Shown here piece after piece: positions 27,645 to 35,906 of a stretch of 64,000 nt of DNA. Numbering within the stretch: the first letter of the stretch is position 1; every line of letters starts with the position of its first letter. Source of the stretch: Bacteroidota bacterium (lineage in GTDB: Bacteria > Bacteroidota > Bacteroidia > Palsa-965). The stretch lies in assembly GCA_020402865.1 (NCBI GenBank), contig JADBYT010000012.1:1-64000 (forward strand). Direction: 5' to 3'. The notes beneath the pieces are model-generated. The model did not search any database and was not told the DNA's origin. It was given only the letters and a program-made list of their open reading frames with translations. Both the position numbers and the translations under genes were made by a program.

Positions 27645-27677
27645 AAACAGCGGGAATGAGTATCGTTCCCGCTGTTT
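27645..27677 (+). terminator. terminator of the metal cassette
   Basis: 12-bp perfect arms AAACAGCGGGAA (27645-27656) and TTCCCGCTGTTT (27666-27677) followed by more T residues. Confidence 0.9.
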
Positions 27678-27722
27678 TTTTTACAACACTGTATTTTGCA
27701 TACTATTTACAAGCAAAACAAT

Positions 27723-28370
27723 TTACTTACCAAACGAATACCCGACACTTACATTAACAATCCATGGCGAATTACTTACGCCTATGTTTAATGCATTATG
27801 AGTTAGACTCACTCCGTTTCTATCCGTATAAACCAACTTATCATCACTGAGTGAACTTGCTATGCGCGGCCACCAGCGTACACTGGGTGCAATGGTAATT
27901 CCTTTTAACCCCGACTGTTTATTTTGGAAAGGCAACCACCTGTAATATACACCCAAACCAAGCGTGTAAGTAGAATAACGTCCGATCCGATTGGCTGCAG
28001 TTTGGATGTCGGTTTGATTATAGAGTTCAAACACATGCAATTTGGGTTCGATCCTCAGATTAAGACCATCCGTAAATCGGTAGCCAAATCCGAAACCGAC
28101 GCTGTGCGGGATCTTCACATTGAGTTGTTGAGCCTCTAGTTCGCCTCCCACTAATCCACCATCAAGTTTTAATTCAACACCATGTGAATAGTCTATCACA
28201 AATCGTTTCATCCATAGATCAAATTCGGCATTGAAGCCGCGAAGAAAAATGGGTTGAGTAAGCCCTAAAACAAAGCTGTAACGTGGCGAAAAAGAAGGTC
28301 TCTCTTCTAAAGATTTTCCCTGAAGAAGTAAAGGAAACAAAAGAACCAAAAGACTGATACGATTTTTCAT
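27723..28370 (-). CDS. outer-membrane beta-barrel protein, unknown function
   Basis: 215 residues. Signal peptide 1-20 (ISLLVLLFPLLLQG), then repeated amphipathic strands with aromatic belts (RYSFVLGLTQ, VGFGFGYRF, TYTLGLGVYYRWLPF, WIVNVSVGYSFGK). The last residues SVGYSFGK are a barrel-like terminal strand. Length and strand count suggest a 10- to 12-strand barrel of the OmpA/OmpW size class. No known motif. AT content is higher than in most neighbours. It lies between the convergent metal-cassette terminator and a Crp/Fnr regulator that reads the same way; no operon is evident as 69 bases separate them. Confidence 0.7.
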   Translation of the reverse strand: MKNRISLLVLLFPLLLQGKSLEERPSFSPRYSFVLGLTQPIFLRGFNAEFDLWMKRFVIDYSHGVELKLDGGLVGGELEAQQLNVKIPHSVGFGFGYRFTDGLNLRIEPKLHVFELYNQTDIQTAANRIGRYSTYTLGLGVYYRWLPFQNKQSGLKGITIAPSVRWWPRIASSLSDDKLVYTDRNGVSLTHNALNIGVSNSPWIVNVSVGYSFGK

Positions 28371-28439
28371 GTTATGGATATTTGTCCATGCAAAAATGAA
28401 AAATCAATATAGTCCGCTATAAGACATTTGTCTGAAAAA

Positions 28440-29003
28440 TTATTTACCGCCTCTTAGTCTATTTAAATGACGCGGTGTAATTCCGAGATAAGAAGCGATA
28501 TATGTGACAGGAAAACGTTTAAATATTTCGGGCTTATCACTTAACAGCTTTTGATAACGATTTTCTACACTAAGACTTACCATTTCTACCGAACGACGGG
28601 CCATTGCCACCATTCCGTCCTGAATAAGTTTATATTGTACTTTAGCGGCATCGGGATGTTTTTTCACCATTGAACTGAGGTTATCAAGACTTAATACTAC
28701 AGCTTGAACAGGTTCTACAGTACGAATTGAAATTTCAGCCGGAGTGCCATCGGATAAACTCTTCACATAGGTTACCCATTCCCCCTCGAGTGCCAGATCG
28801 CAGGCGCTTTCATCAGCCTCATTATGGGCAAAGTAAACCATACTTCCTTTTTCAATAAAGGCAATATGACGACAGATATCTCCCTGACGCAAAAAGTATT
28901 CTCCTTTAGAAAAGGTTTTTATATCGAAAAAAGCAAGCATCGATTCAACCTTCGAAGGAGGTAGCTGATGATAATTAATAAGTGTTTTTCTAATGAGTTC
29001 CAT
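28440..29003 (-). CDS. Crp/Fnr family transcriptional regulator
   Basis: 187 residues from ATG 29003; the frame could extend upstream into the ABC-F gene (to 29042) but the head would be unlike the family and overlap that gene, while 29003 lies 3 bases past its stop. A cyclic-nucleotide-binding-like beta roll covers about 20-115 (GEYFLRQGDICRHIAFIEKGSMVYF), the dimer helix about 115-145, and the C-terminal part ends with the recognition region IASYLGITPRHLNRLR (about 168-183). The HTH is short, as is common in Bacteroidota members of this family. Ligand unknown; the set of Cys for an iron-sulfur cluster is absent. Position suggests co-transcription with the ABC-F gene. Confidence 0.85.
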   Translation of the reverse strand: MELIRKTLINYHQLPPSKVESMLAFFDIKTFSKGEYFLRQGDICRHIAFIEKGSMVYFAHNEADESACDLALEGEWVTYVKSLSDGTPAEISIRTVEPVQAVVLSLDNLSSMVKKHPDAAKVQYKLIQDGMVAMARRSVEMVSLSVENRYQKLLSDKPEIFKRFPVTYIASYLGITPRHLNRLRGGK

Positions 29004-29005
29004 AA

Positions 29006-30922
29006 CTAACTTCCCTCCACAATTTCCGCCAGTTCCAGCCATCGCATCGACTTCTCTTCCAATTCTTTTTCAAGCACTGAAAACCGGTCAGATAACTTAC
29101 CCAACTCCACATGATCGGTTGTAACAGTCATTTTTTCGGTTAACTCCGCTTTTTCTTTTTCGAGTTGGGGAATTTGTTTTTCCAGTTGCTCGAATTCGAA
29201 TTTCTCCTTGAACGAAGGTTTACGTTTGGCCGTTGAAGCGGTGGCTGAATTAACAGTAGTTTTAGGCGAATTATTTTCTTCTGCTTTAGCCTCAGCGGCC
29301 TGCTGGCGGCGTTCTTCGCGGTCCTGCTCAATTTGTTTTTCGCGCCACTGCGAGTAGTTTCCGGGGAAATCTTTCACCACACCGCTGCCTTCAAACACAA
29401 AAAGATGATCCACCAGTTTATCCATGAAGTAACGGTCGTGCGAAACGATGACCACGCATCCCGGAAAATCCATCAGAAAATCTTCGAGTACACTCAGCGT
29501 TAAAATATCAAGATCGTTGGTGGGTTCGTCGAGGATGAGGAAGTTTGGATTTTTCATCAGGATGGTGAGCAGGAAAAGCCTTCGCTTTTCGCCACCACTG
29601 AGCAGCGACACGTAGTTGTAATGCGACTGCGGCGGAAATAAGAAACGCTGAAGCATTTGCGAGGCCGAGAGCTTGCTGCCATCGGCCAGCGGAAATACAT
29701 CGGCAATATCCTTGATTACTTCAATTACGCGTTTATCATCGGCAAACTGTATGCCTTGCTGTGCGTAGTAACCAAACACCACCGTTTCGCCGGTTTGGAG
29801 TTTACCGCTGTCGGGTGGTTCGAGGCCCATTACGATGTTAAGCAAGGTTGATTTGCCCACACCGTTTTTGCCTACGATACCGATTTTTTCGCCGCGTTTG
29901 AAGGTGTAATCAAAGCCGTCGAGAATGATTTGTTCGCCAAACTTTTTGCGTATGCGGATGAGTTCGAGAATTTTTCCGCCGAGGCGGGTCATCTTCACCT
30001 GCAGCTGTAGTTCTTCGTCGGGTCTTTTACCGCGGGCTTTTTCGGCTACATCCGCAAATGCATCTTTTCGGGCTTTTGCTTTTGTGCCGCGTGCACGGGG
30101 CATTTTGCGCACCCACTCCAGTTCGCGGCGATAGAGGTTTTTGGCTTTCTCCAGCGCACTTGCGTCGGCAGCTTCACGCTCGGCCTTCTTTTCTATGTAG
30201 TAGGCAAAATCGCCGTCGTAGCGAAAGAACTTTCCGTTCTCGAGTTCAATCACTGCATCGCACACGCGATCGAGAAAGTAGCGGTCGTGTGTAACAAGCA
30301 GCAGTGTGCGCTCGCTGTTGGCCAGAAAGCTTTCGAGCCACTCAATCATGTCGATATCGAGGTGGTTGGTGGGCTCGTCGAGGATGAGCAGATCAGGTGC
30401 CGACTGGATAAGCTGTGCCAGCGCAAGACGTTTGCGTTGCCCGCCGGAAAGTGTGCTCACGGGCTGTGTGAGCTGTTTAAAGCCAAGTCGGCCCAGCAGG
30501 GCTTTCAGCTGCACTTCATGGTCCCAGGCCTGCAGCCTGTCCATTTCGGCCAGCGCATCATCAAGGCGCTGCCGCGCAGCGGGGCTGTGATCGGTTTCAC
30601 TTTCTTCGAGTGCGGTTTCGTAGGCGCGCAAAGCACGCAGCGCGGGCGTATCGCCTTCTACTGCAGCCTGAATCACAGTGAGGCTTTCGTCGAACTTCGG
30701 ATCCTGATCGAGAAAGCCCACAGTAATGTCGCGGCGCATGCTTACTGTACCGGTATCAGGCACATCACGCCCGGCGAGAATATTCAGCAACGTGCTTTTT
30801 CCAGCACCGTTGCGGGCCACAAGTGCCACCTTCTCGCCCTGCGCCAGTCCGAAACTAACATCGGTAAACAGTGTGCGCAAGCCGTAACTCTTGGAAATCG
30901 ATTCAACCGAAAGCAAATTCAT
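29006..30922 (-). CDS. ABC-F family ATP-binding protein (Uup-like)
   Basis: 638 residues from ATG 30922. A TTG nine bases upstream lies within the -7 box TATCTTTG and is not used. Two ABC domains: the first has Walker A ARNGAGKSTLL near 36-46, signature LSGGQRKRL near 153, Walker B LLILDEPTNHLD near 172; the second has GKNGVGKSTLLN near 348, LSGGEKRRL near 438 and FLILDEPTNDLD near 458. A charged coiled-coil tail (about 530-638) is typical of Uup, which binds DNA or ribosomes. No membrane part exists, so it is not a transporter. It is followed by the Crp/Fnr gene with a 2-base gap. Confidence 0.92.
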   Translation of the reverse strand: MNLLSVESISKSYGLRTLFTDVSFGLAQGEKVALVARNGAGKSTLLNILAGRDVPDTGTVSMRRDITVGFLDQDPKFDESLTVIQAAVEGDTPALRALRAYETALEESETDHSPAARQRLDDALAEMDRLQAWDHEVQLKALLGRLGFKQLTQPVSTLSGGQRKRLALAQLIQSAPDLLILDEPTNHLDIDMIEWLESFLANSERTLLLVTHDRYFLDRVCDAVIELENGKFFRYDGDFAYYIEKKAEREAADASALEKAKNLYRRELEWVRKMPRARGTKAKARKDAFADVAEKARGKRPDEELQLQVKMTRLGGKILELIRIRKKFGEQIILDGFDYTFKRGEKIGIVGKNGVGKSTLLNIVMGLEPPDSGKLQTGETVVFGYYAQQGIQFADDKRVIEVIKDIADVFPLADGSKLSASQMLQRFLFPPQSHYNYVSLLSGGEKRRLFLLTILMKNPNFLILDEPTNDLDILTLSVLEDFLMDFPGCVVIVSHDRYFMDKLVDHLFVFEGSGVVKDFPGNYSQWREKQIEQDREERRQQAAEAKAEENNSPKTTVNSATASTAKRKPSFKEKFEFEQLEKQIPQLEKEKAELTEKMTVTTDHVELGKLSDRFSVLEKELEEKSMRWLELAEIVEGS

Positions 30923-30928
30923 AGGCCG

Positions 30929-30936
30929 CAAAGATA
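30929..30936 (-). promoter_or_regulatory. -7 box of the ABC-F gene (TATCTTTG), 6 nt from the ATG
   Basis: Perfect TAnnTTTG on the minus strand. The best -33 match is TTG at plus 30954-30956, spacer 17, slightly short. The box overlaps an upstream TTG codon and so fixes the start at 30922. Confidence 0.6.
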
Positions 30937-30983
30937 GACAGTTCCGCCCGTTGCAACGATACCGATATATTCACTTACAGCTA

Positions 30984-31017
30984 TAAAAAACAACGGCTCC
31001 CCTTGCTGAGGGAGCCG
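30984..31017 (-). terminator. terminator of the M43 protease gene
   Basis: On the minus strand, arms CGGCTCCC and GGGAGCCG (plus 31010-31017 and 30994-31001) enclose an 8-base loop and are followed by TTGTTTTTTA. Confidence 0.85.
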
Positions 31018-31062
31018 CTGCCGGTACCGGTTGTTGCTGCAACCAATACCACCACACATATT

Positions 31063-33195
31063 TTACAAGCTCATGAAAACTATTTTGTGTGTACTGCGGG
31101 AACTGCCGTTATCAATTGAAATAAAATATACTCCGTTTGAAAGTCCCAATGCATGCGGATCAATCTGAAGCTGCTGCGGACCGGCTCCGAACGACTGATT
31201 GTTGCTTAGTGAAATGGTGCGGCCAGTAATATCAGTGAGCCCGATGTTAAGCTGTGCAGCATCAGCCAGCACAAAGGAAACAGTGGTGATGCCTGAGGAT
31301 GGATTTGGTGAAGCAAAAAGATTAAAATCATGATTCACAATTTCCTCCTGTCCCACAACACCGGTAATATTGATATCGTCGATATAGAGGTTGTTTGAAA
31401 AATTACCTGCGGTAAACTCAAATTTAAACCGCACCCGCTGCTGAGCTACTACACTGGGCAAATTTATCGCTACACTGTTCCATTGATTTTGCATTACCGG
31501 TGAGTAAGCATTCTGGTCGAGTCCGCCGGGCACCAGCGCATATCCGTTAATGTTTCGCAACAACACCCATGTGCGGCCACAGTTTAAAGAGTAATACACA
31601 CGCAAGGCATCGCGCACCGAATCCTGCAACGAACTTACTGCGGCGGTGTATTTAAAGTTAAGCACCATTTGCGAAGTGAGCGAAAGATCAACCGAAGGCG
31701 AAATCGCTTCGTCGCGCACGGCACCATCGCTCCCAAATGAATTGAGTTTAAGTGCATGTGACCCCGAAAAACCGGCACTGTTAGATACCTGCCACTGCGA
31801 AGGTGTATTTCCCGGATTGGAAATAATCCACTGATTGAAATTCACATTTTCAAAATCTTCACTCCATGTACCGGTAAAATCACTCCAGCCGGGACTGATA
31901 TACACATTGTTCCATTTTGTGACACTATTGTTTCCGGTGCTGTTACTTACATTGAGCGAAGTAGAATAATACCCGGCCTGATTATAAGTAACCGCCTGCG
32001 AAGCAGCGGTGGATGTGGCCGGCGAGCCTCCACCGAAATTCCAGTTGCGGCTTGTTACCGGACCGTTCCAGCTCTGGTCGCTATAATTAATGGTAGTGCC
32101 TTCACATGCACACCATACTGAATTATTAAAATCAGCAATGGGCGCACAGGGCGTGGTCACAGAGCCGTCAACTCCGGTAAGTGCAAGATTTGCGGGTGAC
32201 CATAAATTATCGCGGTCGCTGATGCTGCTGTTGAGTGTGGCGTGCATGGCCAGCACCTGATCGTTGGTAAACATGCGCGAGCAGTAAGAATAGTCCATAA
32301 AATTCTGCACGTTCTCAGGCACACCGGGTGTACATAGTGCCCACTGCGCATAAAGCGGCGGCGTGGGTGTGGGGCAATTTGTCCAGCCTTCGGTAACCGG
32401 TGTATCAGGAATACCATCGTCGCCACAAGCCACACCGGGATTGTTCGTACTGCCCCAGGGATGGGCAAGGTTGAGGTAGTGGCCTATTTCGTGTGTGAGT
32501 GCACGCGACGTACCGGGCGCACCTGTGCCGATGCTGCCGATGTAATCCTGAAGGATGATAATTCCATCGTAATAATATCCAAACCCGTTTTGCACGGCCG
32601 ACGGATAGTAAGCATATCCAGCCACGCCGTTGCGCATTTGTTTTACCACCCAAATGTTGAGATACTTATCTCGCGGCCAGGGATTGAGTTTTGAAAAATC
32701 ATCGCCCACGCGGGTTTCGTGCGAGTAGATGCGGTCGATGCCGTTGGTGCAATTACCATCGGGGTCAATTTTAGCGAGACGGAATTCGATACCGGCATTG
32801 CCCACAAGTGGTTTGAAAGGTGGAATAACCACACTGGTATCAGCGTTGAGTTTCTGAAAATCTTCATTGAGTATGGCTACCTGATCAAGTATCTGCGCAT
32901 CGCTGATGTTTTCGGCGCCATATTCATGAATGATGTGAAATACGATGGGAATTACATACTGCACCGAGGCGGCGCGCGCTGTATTGTTTTGCTGCAATGC
33001 TTTCTGCTGCTGCATGTATTGCTGCACATAAGCATCGTACTCCGCCTTACGCTGATCGTAGGTTGGATCCTGCTGCTGAATGTGGCGGTGTGCATCGGTA
33101 CTGCCGCAATTGAGCTGTGCGTGCAGGCCGGACTGGTTAAGCCCCAGCCATACAAACGCACACACTCCTGTTTTGAGGAGGAAATGTTTGGTCAT
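31063..33195 (-). CDS. secreted M43 family zinc metalloprotease with PKD and T9SS sorting domain
   Basis: 710 residues. Signal peptide 1-26. The zinc motif HEIGHYLNLAHPWG lies near 237-250 (HExxHxxxxxH, the metzincin pattern), and the Met-turn is NFMDYSYCSRMF near 300, typical of M43 (pappalysin-like) proteases, as is CGDDGIPDTP. A PKD domain follows at about 352-425 (NWNFGGGSPATST), then a MAM/jelly-roll-like domain at about 440-615 (WSEDFENVNFNQWIISNPG), and the C-terminal 80 residues form a type A sorting domain (ASPNPSSGITTV, LTDITGRTISL, GVYFISID). It should be exported by the T9SS and digest proteins outside the cell. A strong terminator follows. Confidence 0.93.
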   Translation of the reverse strand: MTKHFLLKTGVCAFVWLGLNQSGLHAQLNCGSTDAHRHIQQQDPTYDQRKAEYDAYVQQYMQQQKALQQNNTARAASVQYVIPIVFHIIHEYGAENISDAQILDQVAILNEDFQKLNADTSVVIPPFKPLVGNAGIEFRLAKIDPDGNCTNGIDRIYSHETRVGDDFSKLNPWPRDKYLNIWVVKQMRNGVAGYAYYPSAVQNGFGYYYDGIIILQDYIGSIGTGAPGTSRALTHEIGHYLNLAHPWGSTNNPGVACGDDGIPDTPVTEGWTNCPTPTPPLYAQWALCTPGVPENVQNFMDYSYCSRMFTNDQVLAMHATLNSSISDRDNLWSPANLALTGVDGSVTTPCAPIADFNNSVWCACEGTTINYSDQSWNGPVTSRNWNFGGGSPATSTAASQAVTYNQAGYYSTSLNVSNSTGNNSVTKWNNVYISPGWSDFTGTWSEDFENVNFNQWIISNPGNTPSQWQVSNSAGFSGSHALKLNSFGSDGAVRDEAISPSVDLSLTSQMVLNFKYTAAVSSLQDSVRDALRVYYSLNCGRTWVLLRNINGYALVPGGLDQNAYSPVMQNQWNSVAINLPSVVAQQRVRFKFEFTAGNFSNNLYIDDINITGVVGQEEIVNHDFNLFASPNPSSGITTVSFVLADAAQLNIGLTDITGRTISLSNNQSFGAGPQQLQIDPHALGLSNGVYFISIDNGSSRSTHKIVFMSL

Positions 33196-33392
33196 ACGAA
33201 TAATATGAGTTTACTGCGCTTCGCAGGCGCAAAATGGAACAATGAAAAAACACTACACAAACCTGAATGCTGAATAAACGAATTGCACCTTATTTGCGGT
33301 GTAAAGCAAATAAATAGATGCGTGCAAAGTACACAGCACTGTTTGTGTGAATGTTTTCAGTAAAAAAGGTATAATTTGAGAAGGGATACTTC

Positions 33393-33920
33393 TCAGCAAA
33401 GATCAGGCGGGGGTGTCGGCACATTGGGGATGAAAGCCGGAACCCGCCAGGCAGGTTCGGCAAAATGCAGCCGTGTAAACAAATCCGGACGAGCCGGAAT
33501 TTCGGTTTTCGTAAAATGGTCGATTGCCAGAAGTTCGAATTCGTTTAAAATAGTATTGTAAGGATTGTTATTGTTTTCATCGGTCATTTTCTTCATGGCA
33601 AGCACCATGAGGGTTTCGTCATTATCATCAAAACAACTTAACACTACTTTTCCTCCTTCCACCTTCATCGAAACAATATCATACATACGCCCCTTCCACT
33701 CTATTTCTTTTCCTTCATCTTTGAAACGGGCGGAGGCAAGTTCACCTGCTGTAAGCGTAATTGATACCAGATGCGACTCGGAAAGTTCAGTCAGCACCTG
33801 GTGCTTTACCTTGTGTCTGTGTGCTTCGCGCAGCGCCATCCACCAAAGTGAACCGAGAGTGAGTTGCATGAGCATACACAATGGTACAGCCAAAAATAGT
33901 ATGTGGCGCCATTTACGCAT
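33393..33920 (-). CDS. small one-TM protein with Pro-rich tail, unknown function
   Basis: 175 residues. One membrane segment at about 8-29 (LFLAVPLCMLMQLTLGSLWW), then an extracytoplasmic domain with the shared core EIEWKGRMYDIVSMKVEGGKV-type strand, an acidic FDDNDETLMVLAMKKM helix, and a tail FIPNVPTPPPDLC. The protein at 35285 has the same layout (EFELNGKRYDVARVEQTDSG, then EDRMRAQEKL, then VPPDPPPPRTVQC), so the two are probable paralogues. Not recognised as a named family. On its strand the next gene downstream is the M43 protease, 200 bases away. A short hairpin (about 33374-33392) with T-run may terminate it. Confidence 0.65.
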   Translation of the reverse strand: MRKWRHILFLAVPLCMLMQLTLGSLWWMALREAHRHKVKHQVLTELSESHLVSITLTAGELASARFKDEGKEIEWKGRMYDIVSMKVEGGKVVLSCFDDNDETLMVLAMKKMTDENNNNPYNTILNEFELLAIDHFTKTEIPARPDLFTRLHFAEPAWRVPAFIPNVPTPPPDLC

Positions 33921-34015
33921 ACTACAAATATGTAATTATTGAGTATAAAGTAATGTTAATCTTGTCAAATGGCTGAAAATTTCCTTCCTGCGGCTGAAAG
34001 CAAATTGCAGGAGGT

Positions 34016-34762
34016 TCATTTTTCAGCATTTCCGGTTTGATCCTTTGAATCGCGGTACCAATAGGTAATGTTTACGTGCGGATGAATGGGATCAGCCGGA
34101 GGCGGCGGTGGCTGTGGGGTATCGCTGAAGTCCGGCAGTTCTTCGGGAAAGGGCAGAGGCTCATTGTCATCTTCCGGTTCATCCTGCCAGTAAACCTGCC
34201 GTTGCGGACCTTCGCGGCGATATACCCAGGCCAGCATCATGCCGGTGAGTGCGCCAAACAAATGACCTTCCCACGAAACCGTAGGATCAATTGGCAGTAC
34301 GCCCCAAACCATAGAGCCATAAAGAAAAACAACCAGCATGGAAATAACCATGAGTTTAAGATGCCGGCGGATAATGCCGCTGAAAAACAAGAACGCTGCC
34401 AGTCCGTACACAAGTCCGCTTGCGCCGAGGTGCCACGATTCGCGTGCAAAAAACCACACCAGAATACCCGTAAGCAAATACATGATAAAGAAGACCCGGT
34501 GCGCAATAATCTTGTAGGCATTAAAAAGAAGCAGACCCAGTACAAGCAGCGGAATACTGTTCCCAATCAGGTGACTGAAATCGGCGTGCAGCAGCGGGTG
34601 AAAAACGATACCGTAAAGACCTTCTGTATGCCTGGGGAATAATGCAAGGTGGCGTAATCCGTTGTGAGAGAAACCCTGCAAAATATGCATCAGCCAAAGC
34701 GCCACCACAAAGGTGAAAGGAAACAACTCCCGAAAAAAAACACCTTTCCTTTTTTCAGCCAT
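34016..34762 (-). CDS. rhomboid family intramembrane serine protease
   Basis: 248 residues. Six membrane segments across about 14-190. The catalytic Ser is in GASGLVYGLAAF near 112-123 (GxSG motif) and the catalytic His in EGHLFGALTGM near 165-175. The HxxxN oxyanion residues are in ADFSHLIGNSIPLL near 58-72. Tail about 190-248 is acidic and proline-rich (DEPEDDNEPLPF, PQPPPPPADP), an extension beyond the catalytic core. It cuts membrane proteins within the bilayer; substrate unknown. No operon partner is clear, and the tail may recruit partners. Confidence 0.92.
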   Translation of the reverse strand: MAEKRKGVFFRELFPFTFVVALWLMHILQGFSHNGLRHLALFPRHTEGLYGIVFHPLLHADFSHLIGNSIPLLVLGLLLFNAYKIIAHRVFFIMYLLTGILVWFFARESWHLGASGLVYGLAAFLFFSGIIRRHLKLMVISMLVVFLYGSMVWGVLPIDPTVSWEGHLFGALTGMMLAWVYRREGPQRQVYWQDEPEDDNEPLPFPEELPDFSDTPQPPPPPADPIHPHVNITYWYRDSKDQTGNAEK

Positions 34763-34816
34763 ATTATTATGAGGTCAACACTTATGCCAGACCTGATTTA
34801 CTGACGTTGTGGCAGT

Positions 34817-35200
34817 TTACGAATGCGCAAGATGCCAGGCAAGCAGTGCCTCAAAATGAGGATTCTTTTCAAAGAAATAATTCAGCGCATACTCAACTGC
34901 CGCTTCGGGTGTATCAAACGAAAGATCAAAATCACCGGGGCCGGGGCCCGGTGTCCAGTTCACGCATTGCAGCAAATATTTACCCTCTTCAAACAAAAGA
35001 CCGAGTTGGGGACAATCAGACCGGTATTCCTTGCACTCAGAAAGCATTTCGCCGGTAAATACAGCAACTACCGCCGCAGGCAGGTTATTCAAACTATTTC
35101 CGCCGGCTTCAGGATTTTTGAGCAGGAGGTAATGCGTAGGATACTCAAATACCCACACACCTTTTGACCGGATATTATTCAAAACTGCGTCAGACAACAT
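34817..35200 (-). CDS. hypothetical protein, cytoplasmic, unknown function
   Basis: 127 residues from ATG 35200. Earlier in-frame ATGs at 35251 and 35296 are rejected since the -7 box TAGCTTTG lies at plus 35207-35214, only 6 nt before 35200. No signal peptide or membrane segment. Visible features: VWVFEYPTHYLLLKNPEAGGNSLNNLP, ECKEYRSDCPQL, and a C-terminal helical part with NYFFEKNPHFEALLAWH. Not recognised; the layout resembles small stress or immunity-type proteins but nothing decides it. It is divergent from the paralogue at 35285 and the two may share a control region. Confidence 0.55.
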   Translation of the reverse strand: MLSDAVLNNIRSKGVWVFEYPTHYLLLKNPEAGGNSLNNLPAAVVAVFTGEMLSECKEYRSDCPQLGLLFEEGKYLLQCVNWTPGPGPGDFDLSFDTPEAAVEYALNYFFEKNPHFEALLAWHLAHS

Positions 35201-35206
35201 ATCATT

Positions 35207-35214
35207 CAAAGCTA
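35207..35214 (-). promoter_or_regulatory. -7 box (TAGCTTTG) setting the start of the 34817-35200 gene
   Basis: Minus-strand TAGCTTTG, then AATGAT and ATG at 35200. A weak TTTT lies at the -33 place (plus 35234-35237), spacer 19. Confidence 0.6.
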
Positions 35215-35272
35215 AGCGTTTGCTGTTGGCTATAAAAGTTAAACGGCACATAAGCAGTGCTGAATGTTTATT

Positions 35273-35280
35273 TATATTTG
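35273..35280 (+). promoter_or_regulatory. -7 box (TATATTTG) of the gene at 35285
   Basis: Perfect TAnnTTTG ending 4 nt before ATG 35285. No good TTTG is seen at the -33 distance, so activity may need an activator or the box may be weak. Confidence 0.5.
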
Positions 35281-35284
35281 TTTC

Positions 35285-35800
35285 ATGCTGCTGCAACGCA
35301 TAAAAGCTTTTTTCCTGCTTTTAATTATTCTTGTTCAGTGTGCGGGCCTGCAAATATGGGCGGGCTGGCAACTGGGGCAGTATCGTGCAGCCATGCGTAA
35401 AGCCTGCAAAGCTATTCAGCCTCATCTTCGTTTTACACCGGCTCAACTCAAACAGGCACGGTGGATTCATGCACATGAATTTGAGCTGAACGGCAAACGC
35501 TATGATGTGGCCCGTGTGGAGCAAACGGATTCTGGCATTGTGTATCATGCAATTTCCGACAGCCGCGAAGACCGCATGCGTGCACAGGAAAAACTCTTGC
35601 ATACGCAGGACGAAAGCAGCAGGCCGGCGCAAAAAATTGTACTGAAAAAACTTACTGATTATTCGCCCGCAACAGATGCGGTGTCTTTGCCCCCGCTTTT
35701 TCTTACCGGAAAGACAAGTTTTGATTTACGGCCGCAAGCCTCCCACGGTTTGCGCCCTGTTCCGCCCGATCCTCCCCCGCCCCGCACGGTACAATGCTAA
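35285..35800 (+). CDS. small one-TM protein with Pro-rich tail, ahead of a TonB receptor
   Basis: 171 residues from ATG 35285; an ATG at 35264 lies upstream of the -7 box and cannot be transcribed. One membrane segment at about 5-25 (AFFLLLIILVQCAGLQIWAGW), a helix with AAMRKACKA, a beta core HEFELNGKRYDVARVEQTDSG, and a Pro-rich tail PVPPDPPPPRTVQC ending in Cys. It matches the 33393-33920 protein in layout. It stands 106 bases before the haem-type TonB receptor on the same strand, as the Cys-rich small protein stands before the other receptor, so a receptor accessory role is plausible but unproven. Confidence 0.65.
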   Translation: MLLQRIKAFFLLLIILVQCAGLQIWAGWQLGQYRAAMRKACKAIQPHLRFTPAQLKQARWIHAHEFELNGKRYDVARVEQTDSGIVYHAISDSREDRMRAQEKLLHTQDESSRPAQKIVLKKLTDYSPATDAVSLPPLFLTGKTSFDLRPQASHGLRPVPPDPPPPRTVQC

Positions 35801-35804
35801 CACG

Positions 35805-35849
35805 CATGCTGCATCACGCAGCATGAAAACTGCAGCATACCGGCTGCAG
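35805..35849 (+). promoter_or_regulatory. double hairpin leader upstream of the haem-type TonB receptor
   Basis: CATGCTGC-atcac-GCAGCATG (35805-35825) is followed by CTGCAGC-ataccg-GCTGCAG (35830-35849). Neither is followed by a T-run, so they look like a leader structure or protein-binding sites rather than terminators. A GTAC-atcatt-GTAC pair stands at about 35870-35883. Confidence 0.4.
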
Positions 35850-35906
35850 CAGTTGTAGTTTGTTGCAACTGTACATCATTGTACACCAATTTACCTTTCA
35901 ACTCAA

